A stretch of 64,000 bases of DNA, taken from the NCBI GenBank assembly GCA_963575645.1, contig OY754467.1, positions 54,283,108-54,347,107 on the forward strand. The letters run 5' to 3'. The notes under the pieces were generated by a model. The model was given only the letters and a program-made list of their open reading frames with translations. It was not told the origin of the DNA and did not search any database. Shown here one piece after another: positions 10,373-23,260 of this stretch; positions within the stretch are counted from its first letter, which is position 1; each line of letters starts with the position of its first letter. The translations under genes were made by a program, and so were the position numbers. Origin of the DNA: Xanthostigma xanthostigma. Its lineage: Eukaryota > Arthropoda > Insecta > Raphidioptera > Raphidiidae.

Positions 10373-11049
10373 TTAACCGACGAAAAACAAAAACGGAGGA
10401 GGTTCTCAAGTCGACGCGTATATTTTTTTTTTTCTTTTTTTTATGTATGACCACGCATAACTTCTTACAGAGTAGTCCGATTTTGATAATTATTTTTTTG
10501 TTTGAAAGGGTATACCCCGAAATTGGTCCCATATAAATTTGGTAAAAAAATTCCAACCCTAAGGGTAGGAAAACAGGGGATGATTGATTGTTCACTCACT
10601 GATTGTAATGTATGACCACACATAACTTTTTACAGAGTAGTCCGATTTTGATAATTATTTTTTTATTGGATAGGGTATACCTCGAGGTTGGTCTCATATA
10701 AATTTGGAAAAAAAATTCCTACCCTAAGGGTGGGAAAATAGGGGTGATTTATTGTTCACTCACAGAATTTCATGCTGATTATATAAAATATATAGCCACA
10801 AAAAATTACAAAATAAAAACTTTTTAACAAAAAAATTAAACCGCCGAAAAACTGAACAGCAAAAAATAATAAATCTTAAAAAATAATTGCGTATTGAAAT
10901 GTTTTGGAGTCGGTGTCAGCCAAAATGAAATCTATTCCGAGAACTACACCGACTCCAAAACATTTCAATACGCAATTATTTTTTAAGATTTATTATTTTT
11001 TGCTGTTCAGTTTTTCGGCGGTTTAATTTTTTTGTTAAAAAGTTTTTAT
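10373..11049 (-). mobile_element. Foldback element family P3, copy A
   Basis: It starts AACCGACGAAAAAC and carries a GGAGGAGGTTCT block like the far ends of copies B and C. Two direct repeats of roughly 165 bp follow (about 10446-10610 and 10611-10770, opening with TATGACCAC). It ends in a palindrome with perfect 104-nt arms (10813-10916 and 10946-11049) around a 29-nt loop. Confidence 0.75.
10446..10770. repeat. Two diverged direct repeats of about 165 bp
   Basis: Both units contain CAGAGTAGTCCGATTTTGAT and a GGGTATACC/ATATAAATTTGG block and end near TTGTTCACTCAC. They differ at many positions, so the duplication is old. They form the middle of foldback copy A. Confidence 0.8.
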
Positions 11050-11479
11050 AAATGCATGTTTGACTGAAGTCATAAGTGTCTAAAGCTGAATTGAAATACT
11101 TATTATTCAGGCGGTAATGATCTTTTAACAGTCATATCACATATTTAAAAACAAAATTATCCACAATTATTGACATAATATTATCTACATTAATAATTTC
11201 ATCGAGAGATATCGTTAATTTGAATTAATTATCAAACACAAAAAAATATTAATTTCGAATTGGCAACTTATAATAATAATAATAATAATACATTTATTCC
11301 CAAAAAAAAGATATTACACAATGTATTTATACAATTAATTTGTGGAATTAACCTATCCAACTTGGCAGAGCCAGTGCTAGGATAATATCCGCAAAATTCG
11401 AGTTCTCAAGTTTTTACAATAATAATAACTATTCATAATATAATATACACACGTCTGTCAGTAAAACAGTTTATTGTCG

Positions 11480-11992
11480 AATGTTGTTTTTACCCACGAC
11501 GGAACGATGAAGGTATATGCGTTTAGGCTTAGAAATTGTTTGTTAGTTTGTTTGTTTGTGTGTTTGTTTTTTTGTTTGTGCACTCGAATATCGCCAATTA
11601 TCTCGAAAACGGTTTGATCAATTCAGATGCGGTTTTTTGTAAAGGGTTTGTAATTCATCTGCGAAAATAAATTGTACAGCAATGTATTGTGGGTTGCCTA
11701 CACCACAGATATTTAAAATTTTTCAACGCACCTGAAGAAGAATAACTGCAATAATATTTTGCAAGAAATCTCTAAAAAGTTTAAAATAAAATAAATAACA
11801 AAATTAAAAATTTTGAAAAAAATCCACGACGAATGTAAACGTTGTAATAGAAAAAAGATTAAATAAAATGTTAAAATCCCCCGACTTAAAAGAGGTAAGT
11901 AACCAAAGAAAATTCGTCAGGGGCTGCCATTCGCTAGGTTTTTTAACATTTTGTCATCTCAATCGTGTGCGAAGCAGCGGGTAGCGGCTAGT
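11480..11992 (+). mobile_element. Helitron-like 3' region
   Basis: The stretch starts near TTTTTACCCACGACGGAACG and ends GCGGGTAGCGGCTAGT at 11992, a Helitron-type CTAGT terminus. The first part recurs at 39517-39860, which confirms a dispersed repeat. The 5' terminus is not certain. Confidence 0.5.
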
Positions 11993-12355
11993 AAAATTAT
12001 GGAGAGTAAAGTATGTATATTATGTTTGTCGCAGGTAATTTCAACAACTGTTGAACGAATTTGAAAAATACATTTTTCTTCGCAAGTAACAGATTATTAT
12101 TCAATAAATAAAATTATCGACCAATTATTGAAGAGTTCTAATCAGACGTTAATCAAAGATTTGAACAGATTATTATGTTAAGAAAAATGGGGATGAGTAA
12201 AAAGTAAAAAAAATGTAAAGCAAGTCGACGATACCGCACGCGAGTTCTGAACTAAAAAAACTAAAAAAGATAGGTACCTATATATTAAAGTGATATATGA
12301 GGTTTGGTTCTAAATTATTTCGTTGCCAAATCAAAATCTGTCAGAGCGAAGTCGG

Positions 12356-12690
12356 GCCATATAATTTTTGACAATAAATCGAACTAAAAAGTGGAAATTA
12401 AATATAGTTTAAAAAAAACTAAAAAACACGCTTTATACCGAACTAAAAAATATAAAATATTTTTTAAAAAAAAAAAGCTTAAAACAATAATGAATAAAAA
12501 ATACTATTTATTATTGTGAAAAAAGCGTGGGGCGCTTTGTTCCACATTTTCGTACATCGAGCGCCCCACGCTTTTTTCACAATAATAAATAGTATTTTTT
12601 ATTCATTATTGTTTTAAACTTATTTTAAAAAAATATTTTTTATTTTTTAGTTCGATATAAAGCGTGTTTTTTAATTTTTTTTAAACTATG
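12356..12690. mobile_element. Foldback element family P2, copy 2, truncated
   Basis: The palindrome 12407-12688 is the same as in copy 1, including the GC-rich inner stem and the loop TTGTTCCACATTTTCGTACA. The outer tRNA-like module of copies 1 and 3 is missing here. Confidence 0.8.
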
Positions 12691-13256
12691 TTTTTTTTAC
12701 GAATATGTTCGTCTTAATACAGAATACAAATTTTAAATCACATTTTATAAATTTAACGTAAAGTGATTTTAATACACGTTACCTGCATGTGCAATTATTT
12801 TGTAATTAAACACTATCAGCGTCTGATCAAAGGCGCGTACGATTCATTTTTTATATAAGTTATTGAGAGTTAACTTTCACGCCGTCACGAATCACGAATA
12901 ACTGAGTTTATATAAGTATATTAATCGAATGGAGCAAAACTATCAACACCGGATTTTTATAGCGCAAGGCATGTCCGAATAAGCAGAGACAATATAAACC
13001 GTACACTTTTTTATATCGAACTACAGCAAATCCAAAAATTAAGGGTAAAGCAATCTATTAATTCTGTCTGTGGGTGGATATAGATGTTCCCTCCTAGAGT
13101 TCAATTTAGTGGACCGATGAGGTCTCGTTGGATTCACCTCAGTGTCAAAAGTATCCATATAGGCTATAAAAAAATCCAATATATGGCACCCATCAATCGT
13201 CATATTCTCTCGGATGGGTATAACAATTTCAATGATTTGGGATTTTTTTTAATTTT

Positions 13257-13380
13257 CTTAGCGCCTCATAGCAATGCTGCATGATGCCATCTGACGGCTT
13301 AGCTCAACGCTATTACTACTTGCGCCTCTATATGACAATTTTAGTAAAATATTTCTTCGATCTGTCATCTGAGCTTCCAA
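13257..13380 (-). repeat. Inverted fragment of the 13768 repeat
   Basis: The reverse complement of this piece matches 13912-14022, sharing AGATGACAGATCGAAGAAAT and CCGTCAGATGGCATCATGCA. It is a partial copy in opposite orientation to the fuller repeat that follows. Confidence 0.75.
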
Positions 13381-13767
13381 AAACACAAATATAAAAACCG
13401 ACAGGGAAATCAACCGATTTGGCACGTTGTGAACGAGGCCTAAATGAGACAAGGTGGACGCATTTAGTCCCAATATGTAACTGTCACTTGACTATAGCAA
13501 ACCCGAGTTCGTATCCCGTCCGTTTTAAACAGACATGAATGATGCATATTACGATTTATTATCAGTACTGGCGGACGCATATTATACATTATAACACAGT
13601 TTATTGATATAAATTGTGCAGACAGTGGATATGTACAACGACTAATTTCTTTCATTACGCTAATTAAAATTACAATATACAATCGAAGCTACGACTTTAC
13701 ACATTGCCGGATTACACATAACTGACCTTTGATAAGCAGGCTTTGTTTATTTGATAGCTATATAAGT

Positions 13768-14322
13768 GTGACCTGTGCGAATTATTCGCACTAAATAAGT
13801 ATAATAATAATCACTTTACAAAATTATTTTTTAAATATGATTGCAGGTATTCAATTCGTTTCTAATTTTGCACACTGCTTATAACGTTCTTCTTTCTGTT
13901 GTATTACAATATGAAGCTCAGATGACAGATCGAAGAAATATTTTACTAAAATTGTCATAATATAGAGGCGCGAGTAGCAAAAGCGTTGAGCTAAGCCGTC
14001 AGATGGCATCATGCAGCATTGCTGTGACGTTGTTCAGCGTTGCTCGCTGTTTCAAAATTAAATCCGTCAGATGGCAGTATGCAGTATTGTGTCTTAATAT
14101 AATATATATTATGAAAATTAAAACCGTCAGATGGCAGACGTTGTTAAGCGTTGCTAATAATTAATTAATTTACAAAAACAAAAGCAATAATAAATTTTTT
14201 AGTTGTCGATGTCAGTAGAGCAAGCAATTATCTATAAAATGATATATAATTTATGTGGAGAAATTGCGTGGTTTTTTCTAAAAAGAGAGACAAACATCTT
14301 AGCCTTAGCGTATTAATATATA
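13768..14322. mobile_element. Dispersed repeat with CCGTCAGATGGCA motifs, copy 1
   Basis: It aligns with 61232-61695 over nearly its whole length: GTGACCTGTGCGAATTATTC at the start, AGTTGTCGATGTCAGTAGAG toward the end. The motif CCGTCAGATGGCA recurs several times within. No inverted termini or frame were identified, so the class is unknown. Confidence 0.7.
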
Positions 14323-14675
14323 CCTATGATCATTATTGGCATTATTGCATTACAGAAAATCGTTCCACTTAAAATTTTGCAATTGTTTAAACAATACTTT
14401 AACAGGTTGCGACTGGGTATAGTAGACTTTTGTAATTAGTACTAATATTTACAAAAAAACTTACAAAAAAATTTCGGCCGAATTCATATTTTGCTCATGC
14501 GCCCCCGTAGCTCCTAGTCTCCCAGCCTTTTTCAATAGCCCATGCTATGGTTCACGAGGTATAGATAAAAGGAGTTCAAATGACACACTTTTTCATTATT
14601 TTTGCGTTCACAAAAACGGGTTCACATATTATGATAGTTCATTTTGACACTATTAGCACTGATGTTCAAGATTAT

Positions 14676-14815
14676 TATTGATATGATTTTGAAAAATATT
14701 AAAGCTGCTTAATGACAAAAATTATTGTTTAAAACTCTCAAATTATATAATTAATTAAAAATATGCGAATTTTTAAACAAGTTAAAACAGTTTAAACAAG
14801 TACTTGTGCAAAGAT
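14676..14815. repeat. Short dispersed repeat, matched at 55585-55737
   Basis: The two places share TTAAACAAGTACTT, CTCAA-TTATATAATTAATTAA and neighbouring sequence with many differences. Only the similarity is supported. Confidence 0.5.
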
Positions 14816-14878
14816 TTGTTCGTCAAATCAAAGCGGCTTTTTTAACATGTTCAGACTCCTATCTATACTCAGTGCTAT

Positions 14879-15079
14879 TTGTCGTTTGCAGGTATAGTGC
14901 CCGCGGTGAGAGTTGAAGCCAGACACGTCATCAATAATATGGTAGTGAACGCCTACTTGCCCGCAGGCAGTGGCGTGTGGAATAAATTCGACATATCCAT
15001 TTATAGCGGAAGAATAAAAATAAACACTCGACGCACATGGATCACCGAAACAGCCAATAGCAACCAAGGGCGTAGATAA
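14879..15079 (+). pseudogene. Coding-like fragment, unidentified
   Basis: A GC-richer stretch follows an acceptor-like TTTGCAG ending at 14893. It reads in one frame as GIVPAVRVEARHV and later VNAYLPAGSGVWNKFD. The YLPAG..W pattern recalls glycoside hydrolase family 31 enzymes but falls short of a match. There is no donor-bounded exon end; the frame runs into a CAAGGGCGTAGATA repeat terminus and stops. It could be a retrocopy or a lone exon. I do not assign a function. Confidence 0.2.
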
Positions 15080-17117
15080 GGGTGGGTAAATAAAGGATCA
15101 TAATTATAAAAAAATAAAAAATAAAATTGAAAATAATACGAATACCTGGCTAAAATAAAATTTAGAAACACTTCTTGAAAACAAATTTGTAAAATTGGTT
15201 TGGAAATTAATACTTTTGTGAGTATTGTTGTGTGATATTAAAAAAAACTTAAAAAAAACATTGATTGTGTGGCTACATCTTTCGCCGCAGCTAGTGTAAT
15301 AAAAGCAAAACAACGATACCACATGAACACCATAGGCCATCTGCTAGACGTAGACAAAAATACCAAACAGAAAACGCTTATATAAGATTCAAACCAATAT
15401 GAATAGTATATGATTTTTTACAGAGATGGTACGTTTTAAAACATTTCAATAAACTTATTACAACGTTTATGGGAATAATGTGAATTAATAAAACTAGCTT
15501 TAAACGTTCCCAAATTCTAAATTGATGTCTGATACAATTGCATTTCAAAATAATAACAGCGTCACAATTATATTTAACAAAGCTAATAGACGAGAGTGAC
15601 ATCTATTTATTATAAAATATATTTATTGGAATTATATCACGGCCACGTAAATAATATGTTGAGTATATCGAATAACAGATGTCAGTAAATGTATTACATT
15701 TGGAGCTATAAACGAACAGGTACGATACTTTAATAAACAACAATAAAAGATAATACTTTGCAAATCGCATGTCATTTGTACGATGAAATCAGTATAATAT
15801 AAATGCTAACAGAGAACTGCGAAAAGTATAACATTATGGAACTTCGTTTCTTAAACGTTGCGTTTAATTTTTTTTTAATTTCAATAGAGTAGGTTAATTT
15901 ATAATCTACTATTCTTAACTAACACAAATCCAGATAGATACTATAGACAATATTATAGACGGGCGACAGCAGAGGTCATAACAATTAATTAATTTAGCCC
16001 TAATCGAGGCATAAATAGACAATGTGAAGTAGAATCTAGGAGCACACGTTTTCGGAGGTGAAATATTTTAAGCGAATGCCTCAAAAGAAGGGTTCTCAAT
16101 GAGGTTCAATTGAGGTTCTCAATGTAAACAACGTATTTATGGAAAATAACACGCAACATGATTTGTGACGTCACGTGCTGTTTTTATTAATCGCATTATT
16201 TCTATTAAAATTTGTTCATCTTTATTATTGCGCTTCAATGAGCTTTTCTAACTTTAGAATTTTGACGTAAAGAAACTCGTTCTGGATAATAAAAATGCAA
16301 TAAGAAATGCCGTAGTGGTAAATCAGAAGATGCAATTTTTAAAACATGAGCTGAATTAACGAGTTTAGCCGATGATGTACGAAACAACACGAAACTTTTG
16401 TATTTTATCCTGCTCTTTTTTTATTTAATTGGACAGGTGTAAAGCCAAACATATGCAGTTATCTAGTCAGTAGTTTTTCAAGTATATGGTGCCGCTTATC
16501 ATTTGTTATCATTTATTAATTTGTTAAAACAAAATGTAACTTGGAACAGTTGAAATAATATAACAAACGAGTGTCGATTATTTATAGCAAGTGAACAATA
16601 TGTAATTCTAATGTGAGCTGGATTATAGTTAGATTATAGTTTAATTTATTTTTTAAAGTTAACGTGTCCGAATTGTGTTGTTTGCTGTGTTGCAATTGTT
16701 TATTTTTTTAATTATTTATTTAGTAACTAGGAAGTTGATCAGCTCCCCAAAATGAAGAAAAGTTTTGTGTGAAAATGTAGTAGAAAATTTCTAAGACAAT
16801 TATAAAACTTTTAATTGAAAAATTTCAGTAAATTTCACTAAAACAAAATGACAACGGACAGATTTCACAGGTATTTTATTTTATTATTATAAACTGATAA
16901 ATAACACAATAGGCTATATCATTTGCAAAATAGCAGTTGATAAAAAAAAGTTAATCAAAAATTGATTATATGTTATCTATAAAGCTTATGTTACATGATG
17001 CAAAATTCTATAGGAAAAAATGAACTTTAAACATTTTTGTATTGTAGACTATGCAATTTCTATAAAAGAAAAATAGAACAAACCAAACCGTATATTTTAG
17101 TTTATACTAGGCCAAAC
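15080..17117. other. AT-rich intergenic DNA, no gene seen
   Basis: No domain-bearing frame or clear element was found. A hAT-like end (CAAGGGCGTAGATA near 15066-15079) starts the stretch without a partner on the other side. Confidence 0.4.
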
Positions 17118-17284
17118 GCAAAGCTCCTGTTGTCCCTAGGATCTAGAAACTACTCAAATTTCCTAGGCTAACCGTGGAACAAAAGATTTATTTCGGAGGT
17201 TTCAGGTAAGTAAGACGTCTGAAAAATGTAATTTCAAGTTAATCCTAGGAAATTCGAATAAGTTCTAGACAGTAGGAGCTTTGC
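17118..17284. mobile_element. Short TIR element (MITE)
   Basis: The termini are GCAAAGCTCCTGTTGTC and its imperfect inverse GACAGTAGGAGCTTTGC, with TTTCCTAGG also inverted further in. At 167 bp it is a typical miniature element. Confidence 0.6.
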
Positions 17285-19635
17285 TAGAAACTTGGTTGAA
17301 ATGGTAAAAAAAGGGTCATCAATCATCTTTCACTTTACTTGAGAACTCCTAAATAACTTTTTTATTTTAAAAGCAATCAATATAAAAATTTTACCAGCTA
17401 TGCAGATCATCGAGATGAATCTTTTTATGTGAATGGAATTTTTTTAATCAAAATCTAGTGACTAAAATAAAATGCAGCGTTTCAAGTAAAGTAATATGTG
17501 CGATCAAGATAGATCAGAAGTTTATTAAGAAAAACTGTTTAGATTCACAAAACAACTCCCATATACGAAATTTTGTCGAAAAAAATGCATTTCTTATATT
17601 GATCAACATTGTTGTACAGGGTCCCAAAAAGTATTTTTCCAAAAATCCCATTATTTTCGTTTTTGGGTCATCATCTCAATAGATCTCCAATAGATTTCAT
17701 CTTAATAGATATTTAGAAATGAGAGAATACCTTCATACAGACAGACGGATGGATAGTCCGAAATTATAAGAGTTCCCAGTTTTTACGGAGCACTAAAAAC
17801 CGTGTACCTAGACTACATATATTATATTTTAATTGCTGGATTCAGAACTTCTTGTTGGCTCACAGATTGCAACAAATCTTTAATCTTTTGACGATTGCAA
17901 TACCTATAGCCATGCATTTTCCATGCAATAATAAAGTGTCGAAATTCGCCACTCACAAGTCATAAAGTTGATTAACCGTTATTCAAATAAATGTGCTGTA
18001 GGCAGTCGCTTTTTAATCTATTTAATTATACATTTTTAATCTCATCACAAAAAATGATTTTAAAGAATTTAGTAGACCTGCATCTCGAGGCTATGCGATT
18101 GCACAGTACGAAAAGCAAGGCCGTAGGCAGGGGGGGGGGGGTGAGATTGAAATGAAAAAAATAGTAATAGACAAAAAATAGTCAAGAAAAAGGTGCGTCG
18201 AATATCTTTTAGTTGTATATAGGCAGCTAAATTATGCTTTGACATTTGGAGCATGTCTAGTAATAATAATTTGTTGTGATTTGTATCAAGAAAAAAATTG
18301 TACTATTCTGTTGGGACTTCAGTAGGTGTGCTGACTGCTGATAACAATCGGAAGTGTCTGTATTGTTGAAATACAACATTTAAAAACATATAGTACAAAA
18401 ACGATTCCCTTATTTTAGTAATAAACTTATAGATACTAATTCACAATCTACACTAATATTATAGAGATAAATAAATAAAATTATCGACCAATTTATTGAA
18501 GAGTTCTAATCAGACGTTAATCAAAGATTTGAATAAAGAGATAAAGTTTGTAAGTTTTGATGATAGGAGGTAATCTCCGAAACTACTCATCCGATTTAAA
18601 AAATGTTTATACCAATATTTAGAATGAACCTTCAGGATCAACATAGGCTTTACATTATTGCGTTAAATAATAAAAGTGCTTTTGGTGGAAACCAATTTTG
18701 CAACGTAATTCGACGAAAGAACGGTGGCAATCTACAAATTCGGGAGAGGCGGACGAGACCGCTAGTGGCATTTCTGATTAATTATTGTCATACTGCAGTA
18801 TTGTCCAAATGTTCGAAAATTCGGGGAATTTCAATAACGAGAAATTAACGGGGTTATAATGAAGTAGTATGCCTTTTTACACTTTGTTCCATTAATCCAG
18901 AACCCATTGGTCTTGCAAAATTATTATAATGCCCTATTTGAAAATATTTTCAATTGTTTTTTTTTTTCTCTATTTTTTGTACTAATAAATGATGGTATCG
19001 GTATACTTCTGAAATAGTAAGATTCCTATTTAATTAAAGAAATAAAAAAATATGTAAACTATTTCCTATTCTTACTAATAAAAAAAAGAAATGCACAGTG
19101 TTTACACACGTAAAAATATTTTGATACAAATATGATTCCAACAATGGTACAGTGAAATATGACACTTTAATGAGTCGGTTTTCGTTACAGTTGGTACACA
19201 TGGCATGATTTCGTGAACAAGTTAGTTTGGAATACATTAATTATACCATCTCAATTCTCAATACATAATAATTGTTTTTTTTTTTTTTCAATTAAACTGA
19301 CAATACTGTACACATTTAATCATATAACTGCGTTTAAATGATCAATATGTATTATTATTAACACATGATACTATTATAAATTATGATTTCTTTTGGAGAA
19401 TTAAACTTACTTCGCGATAAATAGATAGGTATAATTGTTTTTAGCACGATGGAATTTTTTTATAGCGATACAAAATTAGTCTGTCGAAAGTTTATTATAA
19501 AATGTTGCTCAAGAACAAAACGAGGCTACAAATTTATTGCTGGATTTTTAAAGATTAAAAGACTGCGCACAGAAAAGATACCCCTGTTATTTTATTTTAT
19601 TTTTAATTTTCAAAATATAAAGTTTAGAAAAAAAA
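17285..19635. other. AT-rich intergenic DNA with decayed repeats
   Basis: At 17730-17810 the text resembles the CAGACAGACGG tail of a common lepidopteran retroelement. At 18467-18530 a piece repeats 12105-12165 (AAATTATCGACCAAT and GTTCTAATCAGACGTTAATC). No gene is recognised. Confidence 0.4.
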
Positions 19636-20328
19636 TTGGTTGTCTGTAAAGTCGGTTTACGGACGATAGTTTTACGTGATAACGTATTCCGTAATACATA
19701 ACCTAAACCTCCCAAAATTTGGTTTCAATCCGCTTATCCTTGGTGTCGGAATGATAAGAAATGTCAAAAGTGACGTTTGCAACTTACAAAGTATTATGTT
19801 CTAATAATAATTAGTTATTCCAATACTTAACTTAGAAGGCGTTGCATTTCACAATATACTTATGTCAAAAAATTGAATTAAACATTAGAAATGCAGCCGT
19901 TTTCATGTTAAGACAAGACATACGTTTGCTTCTAATTTCCATGTACGGCAAACAAAGACAACCGACCGCGTCGCGCCATGCATTAGACAACATTGCATTT
20001 ATACAGCTATTTTTATATATAAATTTGTATAAAATATTTTTCTATATAAATTTGTATAAAAAAACTGTTTAGGCAAATTCTGTTATAAGAAATCTATGTA
20101 AAATGTTCTCCTCTTTCGTTTAAGACTGGTTTCAAACCGATCTGATTTAAATTGAGCGAGAAATTAGCAAAAAGCACGCACAGGGTCAGGCGGAACGTTA
20201 CGCGTTATGCGTTACGCGTTACGAACGTTAGGAACGTTACGTTACACTTTTTCGTACATGCAGCCGGTGTTTTATCAATTTATAATATTGGTGATTCATC
20301 AATTTATAAGACGTTATCACGTCAAAAA
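19636..20328 (+). mobile_element. Non-autonomous DNA element family E2, copy 2
   Basis: It starts TTGGTTGTCTGTAAAGTCGG and ends ACGTTATCACGTCAAAAA. It is inserted in an A-rich tract of another repeat: TAAAGTTTAGA on the left and TTTTAACGAAACTTTCTTG on the right are continuous at 22907-22930, where the insertion is absent. Confidence 0.8.
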
Positions 20329-20766
20329 TTTTAACGAAACTTTCTTGAAAATATAAATAAAATAATAAGCCGTTATGAAAAGTATACCATTATCATCCAA
20401 CGGACGACCAGTTGATGCATAGGTATAGTAAACGAAGCTAGATCAAATATCGGTAGCTGTATATTTTCATTTTAAAACAGCCCGCTAGTGAATACGATAA
20501 ATTTTATTGAGAAAACTGTTACAAAATATTAATCTTGTTATATTTCTGTTTTTCAAAGTAAAATTTGTTTCATATTTACGTTTTATAATTGATTTTTGTA
20601 TATTATATAATTATTTAAAAGTATCAAATAGGCTGTTACGCCTTTATGATGATCTATAAGTCAGCCAGTCAGTCAAACAGTCAGTGAATGCCCAAAATTG
20701 TGATTTTTGAACACTCGCAACTCGGAAATTATTTCACCAAGACGTATGATGCTCCTTTAGAGCAAC

Positions 20767-21118
20767 ACTAACGGTCCCGCCCGGTTTCACCCGGGTGCAA
20801 AAAAACAAATGTAGGGAGAGAGACATGAGTACGCACATTCATCTTAGTTTACCGAGATGAATGTGTCCAAATTTCATGATGATCGGAGTTACCGTTCAAA
20901 AGTTTTTGTCGGACGGACAGATTTTGAGTTTGCAACATTTTTCATTGATGCTCCTCTCCTATTGGTCGTAGCGTGATATTATATAGCCTATAGCCTTCCT
21001 CGATAAATGAGCTATCCAACAAAAAAAAAATTTTTCAATTCGAACCAGTAGTTCCTGAGATTAGCGCGTTCAACCAATCAAACAAACAAACTCTTCACCT
21101 TTATATATTAGTATAGAT
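20767..21118 (-). mobile_element. Helitron-like family Hc, short form, copy c
   Basis: It has the same body as copy a. The minus-strand 3' end reads CCGTTAGT, a single change from CTAGT. The SINE insert is absent: the text runs GTCGGACGGACAGATTTTGAG without interruption, which gives the empty-site reference for copies b and d. Confidence 0.75.
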
Positions 21119-21307
21119 TAACCTCATTGAAAAAAAATCAATTCTGTAACGTAACTAATCTCAAAATAATTCGTGTAAATATACCACAGTACTTTGTGAG
21201 AATTTGATTATTTGACATGCACAACCCGTAAATGGTAAAAACCGCATTCAAATCCGTTCAGCATATTCCATCCGATTTGATCACCCGGACGAAGCCAGTT
21301 ATTATAG
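21119..21307 (-). repeat. 190-bp Helitron 5' segment, copy 1
   Basis: It is repeated almost exactly at 22011-22200. On the minus strand it starts TCTATAATAACTGGCTTCGT and runs into the TCTATACTAATAT of the neighbouring Hc core. It seems to be the 5' part of a longer Hc form. Confidence 0.8.
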
Positions 21308-22200
21308 ACTAGCGGTCCCGCCCGGTTTCACCCGGGTGCAAAAAACGAATGGGGAAGGAAGGGACATGAGTACGCACATTCATCTTAGTTTACCGAGATG
21401 AATGTTGTGTCCAAACTTCATAATGATTAATGATCGGAGTTGCCGTTCAAAAGTTTATGTCGTTAAAAAGCAGTATTTTTACTTTTTGAAAACACTGTAG
21501 GAAAATTATTTTTATATAGATACCTATAATTGTAACAGTTTTCAAATGAGCTATTAATTAGATTTATTTAATTTTAATTAGTCGTAATAAAATTTTAAAA
21601 AATTGAAATGTAAGCCTTAGAAGAAAGCAATCTAGAAAATAAAAATAATAAAAATATATTCGCCGACGTGGGGCTTGAACCCAAGACCCTGGCATTAAGA
21701 GTCTTACGCTCTACCGACTGAGCTATCCGGGCTTGTGAACGTGACGCGCTAATATTGCAATATTTAGTTAAAGCATTTCATCGGATAATATTTGTCGGAT
21801 GGCCTAACTTTGAGATACATCTTGCAACATTTTTCATTGATGCTCCGCTCCAATTGGTCGTAGCGTGATATTATATAGCCTATAGCCTTCCTCGATAAAT
21901 GAGCTATCCAACAAAAAAAATTTTTTTCAATTCGAACCAGTAGTTTCTGAGATTAGCGCGTTCAAACAAGCAAACAAACAAACTCTTCACCTTTATATAT
22001 TAGTATAGATTAACCTCATTGAAAAAAAATCAATTCTGTAACGTAACTAATCTCGAAATGATTCGTGTAAATATAACACATTACTTTGTGAGAATTTGAT
22101 TATTTGACCGGCGCAACCCGTAAATGGTAAAAACCGCATTCAAATCCGTTCAGCATATTCCATCCGATTTGATCACCCGGACGAAGCCAGTTATTATAGA
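21308..22200 (-). mobile_element. Helitron-like family Hc, long form with SINE and 5' segment, copy d
   Basis: From 22200 down: 5' segment (22200-22011), core with SINE insert, then CCGCTAGT at 21308. The tRNA-Lys-like head lies at 21661-21732. Its CTAG end joins directly to the TCTATAATAACT start of the next unit (21307-20767), so copies c and d form a head-to-tail pair. Confidence 0.75.
21661..21732 (-). repeat. tRNA-Lys(CTT)-like SINE head, second copy
   Basis: It is nearly identical to 5981-6052, including the defects in the stems. The two were therefore carried to their sites inside the same composite element. Confidence 0.75.
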
Positions 22201-22649
22201 TCTAATCACTAGACGAGCGGTTATAGTCACCGTGTGTTAAGTCCCATACACTAAGGTACAATAAAAAGTTAATTTGTGTAAATTATATATTTTCATTATT
22301 AATGCACAAGATTTAAAAGACGCGTGTCCCACTTTACGTTCCCACAGCTCTCTGTCTGTCAGTCGCACATAAATTTTGGTCATGATGCACACTTTGTAGT
22401 TATTGTAATTTATTACAAATACCTGTTTGACGACAATATTTTAGGGTCACTGCCAAGAATCAAACAGTACAATCATTCTAAATTCTAATCACTTCAGTGT
22501 GAAATTTTGATAACGAAAACACAAAACCAGAGCTGCAGAAGATTGAAAAAAAGTGTTGGCACAAAATAGGTACCAAGTCAATACACCGAAATATGCATTA
22601 TGCAAGATACCTACTTTGCATAAATTATTTTAAAAAATTCCAGCCAATT

Positions 22650-22750
22650 GGGAGACGGGACCATTCCAACTTCAAAAATGTTGACATTTGATTATAATAA
22701 AGAAAATAAAATTTCTGATGTCGCGTGAGGTGACGCGGGTAATGGCTAGT
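22650..22750 (+). mobile_element. Helitron-like 3' terminus
   Basis: A hairpin CGCGTGAGGTGACGCG is followed by GGTAATGGCTAGT, ending at 22750. This is the hairpin-then-CTAGT layout of Helitron 3' ends. The 5' end was not found. Confidence 0.5.
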
Positions 22751-22879
22751 ATTCAATATGATATTAGCTATTCGTTGCCATGGTAACCACGTCATGTATA
22801 AAAATTAATCAAAGCATGCCTAACTAGTTTATTTCTGACAGATCCATAAAACAAAAGAGCGGCTGCTTTTTTTTATTTT

Positions 22880-23260
22880 CAAAATATTTCCGAAACTATA
22901 AAGTTTAGACAAAAAATTTTAACGAAACTTTCTTGAAAAAATAAATAGAACAATAAGCCGTTATGAAAAGTATATCATTATTATATAAAAAACACCGTTA
23001 TAGCATATATCTCTTCTGCGCATGCGCCGATTTTCCCCAAAAACAATAGGGCTCTTCATATTTGCATACCAAACACCCTCCCAAAATTTGGTTTCAATCC
23101 GCTCATCCGTTTGACCTGTATCGTGTTCACAGACTAACAGACGCACAGAGTTTTTCCAAAAATATGTTTTTTTGATTCGGGGGACCTCAAAACGGAAAGA
23201 TATTGTAAAATTTTTGAAAAGTGATTTTTGACCTAAACTAGTACCATTCCCCACTTGTGG
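22880..23260. repeat. Dispersed repeat holding the empty site for E2 copy 2
   Basis: It shares AACGAAACTTTCTTGAAA, AATAAGCCGTTATGAAAAGT and flanking sequence with the DNA on both sides of the E2 insertion at 19636-20328. A minus-strand frame across it shows no recognisable domain. Confidence 0.6.
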
